This document shows positions 63,932 to 64,000 of a stretch of 64,000 nucleotides of DNA, piece by piece. How positions within the stretch are numbered: position 1 is the first letter of the stretch; every line of letters starts with the position of its first letter. Under the pieces are notes generated by a model, which saw nothing but the letters and a program-made list of their open reading frames with translations, made no database searches and had not been told where the DNA came from. The position numbers and the translations under genes are program-made. Source of the stretch: DASTFP01 sp963816855 (GTDB taxonomy: Bacteria > Verrucomicrobiota > Verrucomicrobiia > Chthoniobacterales > Terrimicrobiaceae). The stretch spans positions 124,001 to 188,000 of the forward strand of contig CAWFMA010000026.1 of assembly GCA_963816855.1 (NCBI GenBank), given 5' to 3'.

Positions 63932-64000
63932 ATGAAAAAGACGAACCGTTCCTCCCATACCACTCAAGAAGGCGTGGGAATCTCACGGCGCGAAGCGTTG
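63932..64000 (+). CDS. Start of a Tat-exported protein (cut by window edge)
   Basis: MKKTNRSSHTTQEGVGISRR followed by EAL. The SRREAL pattern after a polar start is the beginning of a twin-arginine signal (often S/T-RREF/AL). Only 23 codons are in the window, so the product cannot be named. It probably forms an operon with the epimerase gene. Confidence 0.5.
   Translation, partial: MKKTNRSSHTTQEGVGISRREAL

Overview
The window (about 60% G+C) looks like a chromosomal segment of a soil or freshwater Verrucomicrobiota-type bacterium, possibly of the Chthoniobacterales/Spartobacteria. This is an inference from gene content: a Gld-like ABC system with DUF4340, a SucAB pair, a large NodB-GT2 polysaccharide synthase, a truncated PEP-CTERM-like secreted protein and a TGS-less ThrRS. 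No rRNA is present to fix the taxonomy.

1-32 kb is mostly ordinary backbone. It holds a NarL-type two-component pair, alaS, a pterin carbinolamine dehydratase, a four-gene Gld-like ABC operon, sucA-sucB, a polysaccharide block (GH18-like/NodB/GT2 fusion, GH26 lipoprotein, TreS-like GH13), small peptidase-like and hydrolase genes, a MoeB/rhodanese protein, a Trm112-like protein, thrS, a YihY-family protein and a flavin reductase. Two polysaccharide-block genes carry frameshifts and the flavin reductase carries an in-frame TGA.

32-54 kb is an accessory region full of broken genes. It contains pieces of a large secreted protein, a SnoaL protein, a methyltransferase, an NRPS condensation domain, a CBS protein, a PEP-CTERM-like protein next to an IS110 element, a group II intron RT, and IS256 and ISL3 transposases. 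Intact genes among them include an amidase, two SDRs, a hybrid sensor kinase, a Tat aldo/keto reductase and a SnoaL protein. A repeat with core GGGCAAGGGTACCCTCC occurs seven times, always in the same orientation, between 36.6 and 52.9 kb. Serine-recombinase copies lie in the same region, one complete (53.3-53.9 kb) and others broken.

54-62 kb is a tRNA-Leu hotspot. A tyrosine integrase lies left of an intact tRNA-Leu(TAG). The 50-bp tRNA 3' end recurs almost exactly 1.26 kb to the right and again, degenerate, at 62.06 kb, so there are two island segments. The first holds one unrecognised 282-codon gene. The second holds one well-formed integron attC site and one degenerate one, flanking an FAD oxidoreductase and a frameshifted methyltransferase: a small attC array with no integron integrase in view. 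IS110 and hydrolase remnants follow. A partial copy of that methyltransferase also lies at 35.8-36.0 kb. The window ends with a secreted aldose 1-epimerase and the start of a Tat-exported protein.

Most frameshifts seen are single-base insertions (GH26, GH13, CBS, methyltransferase). Assembly error should be excluded before these are accepted as pseudogenes.
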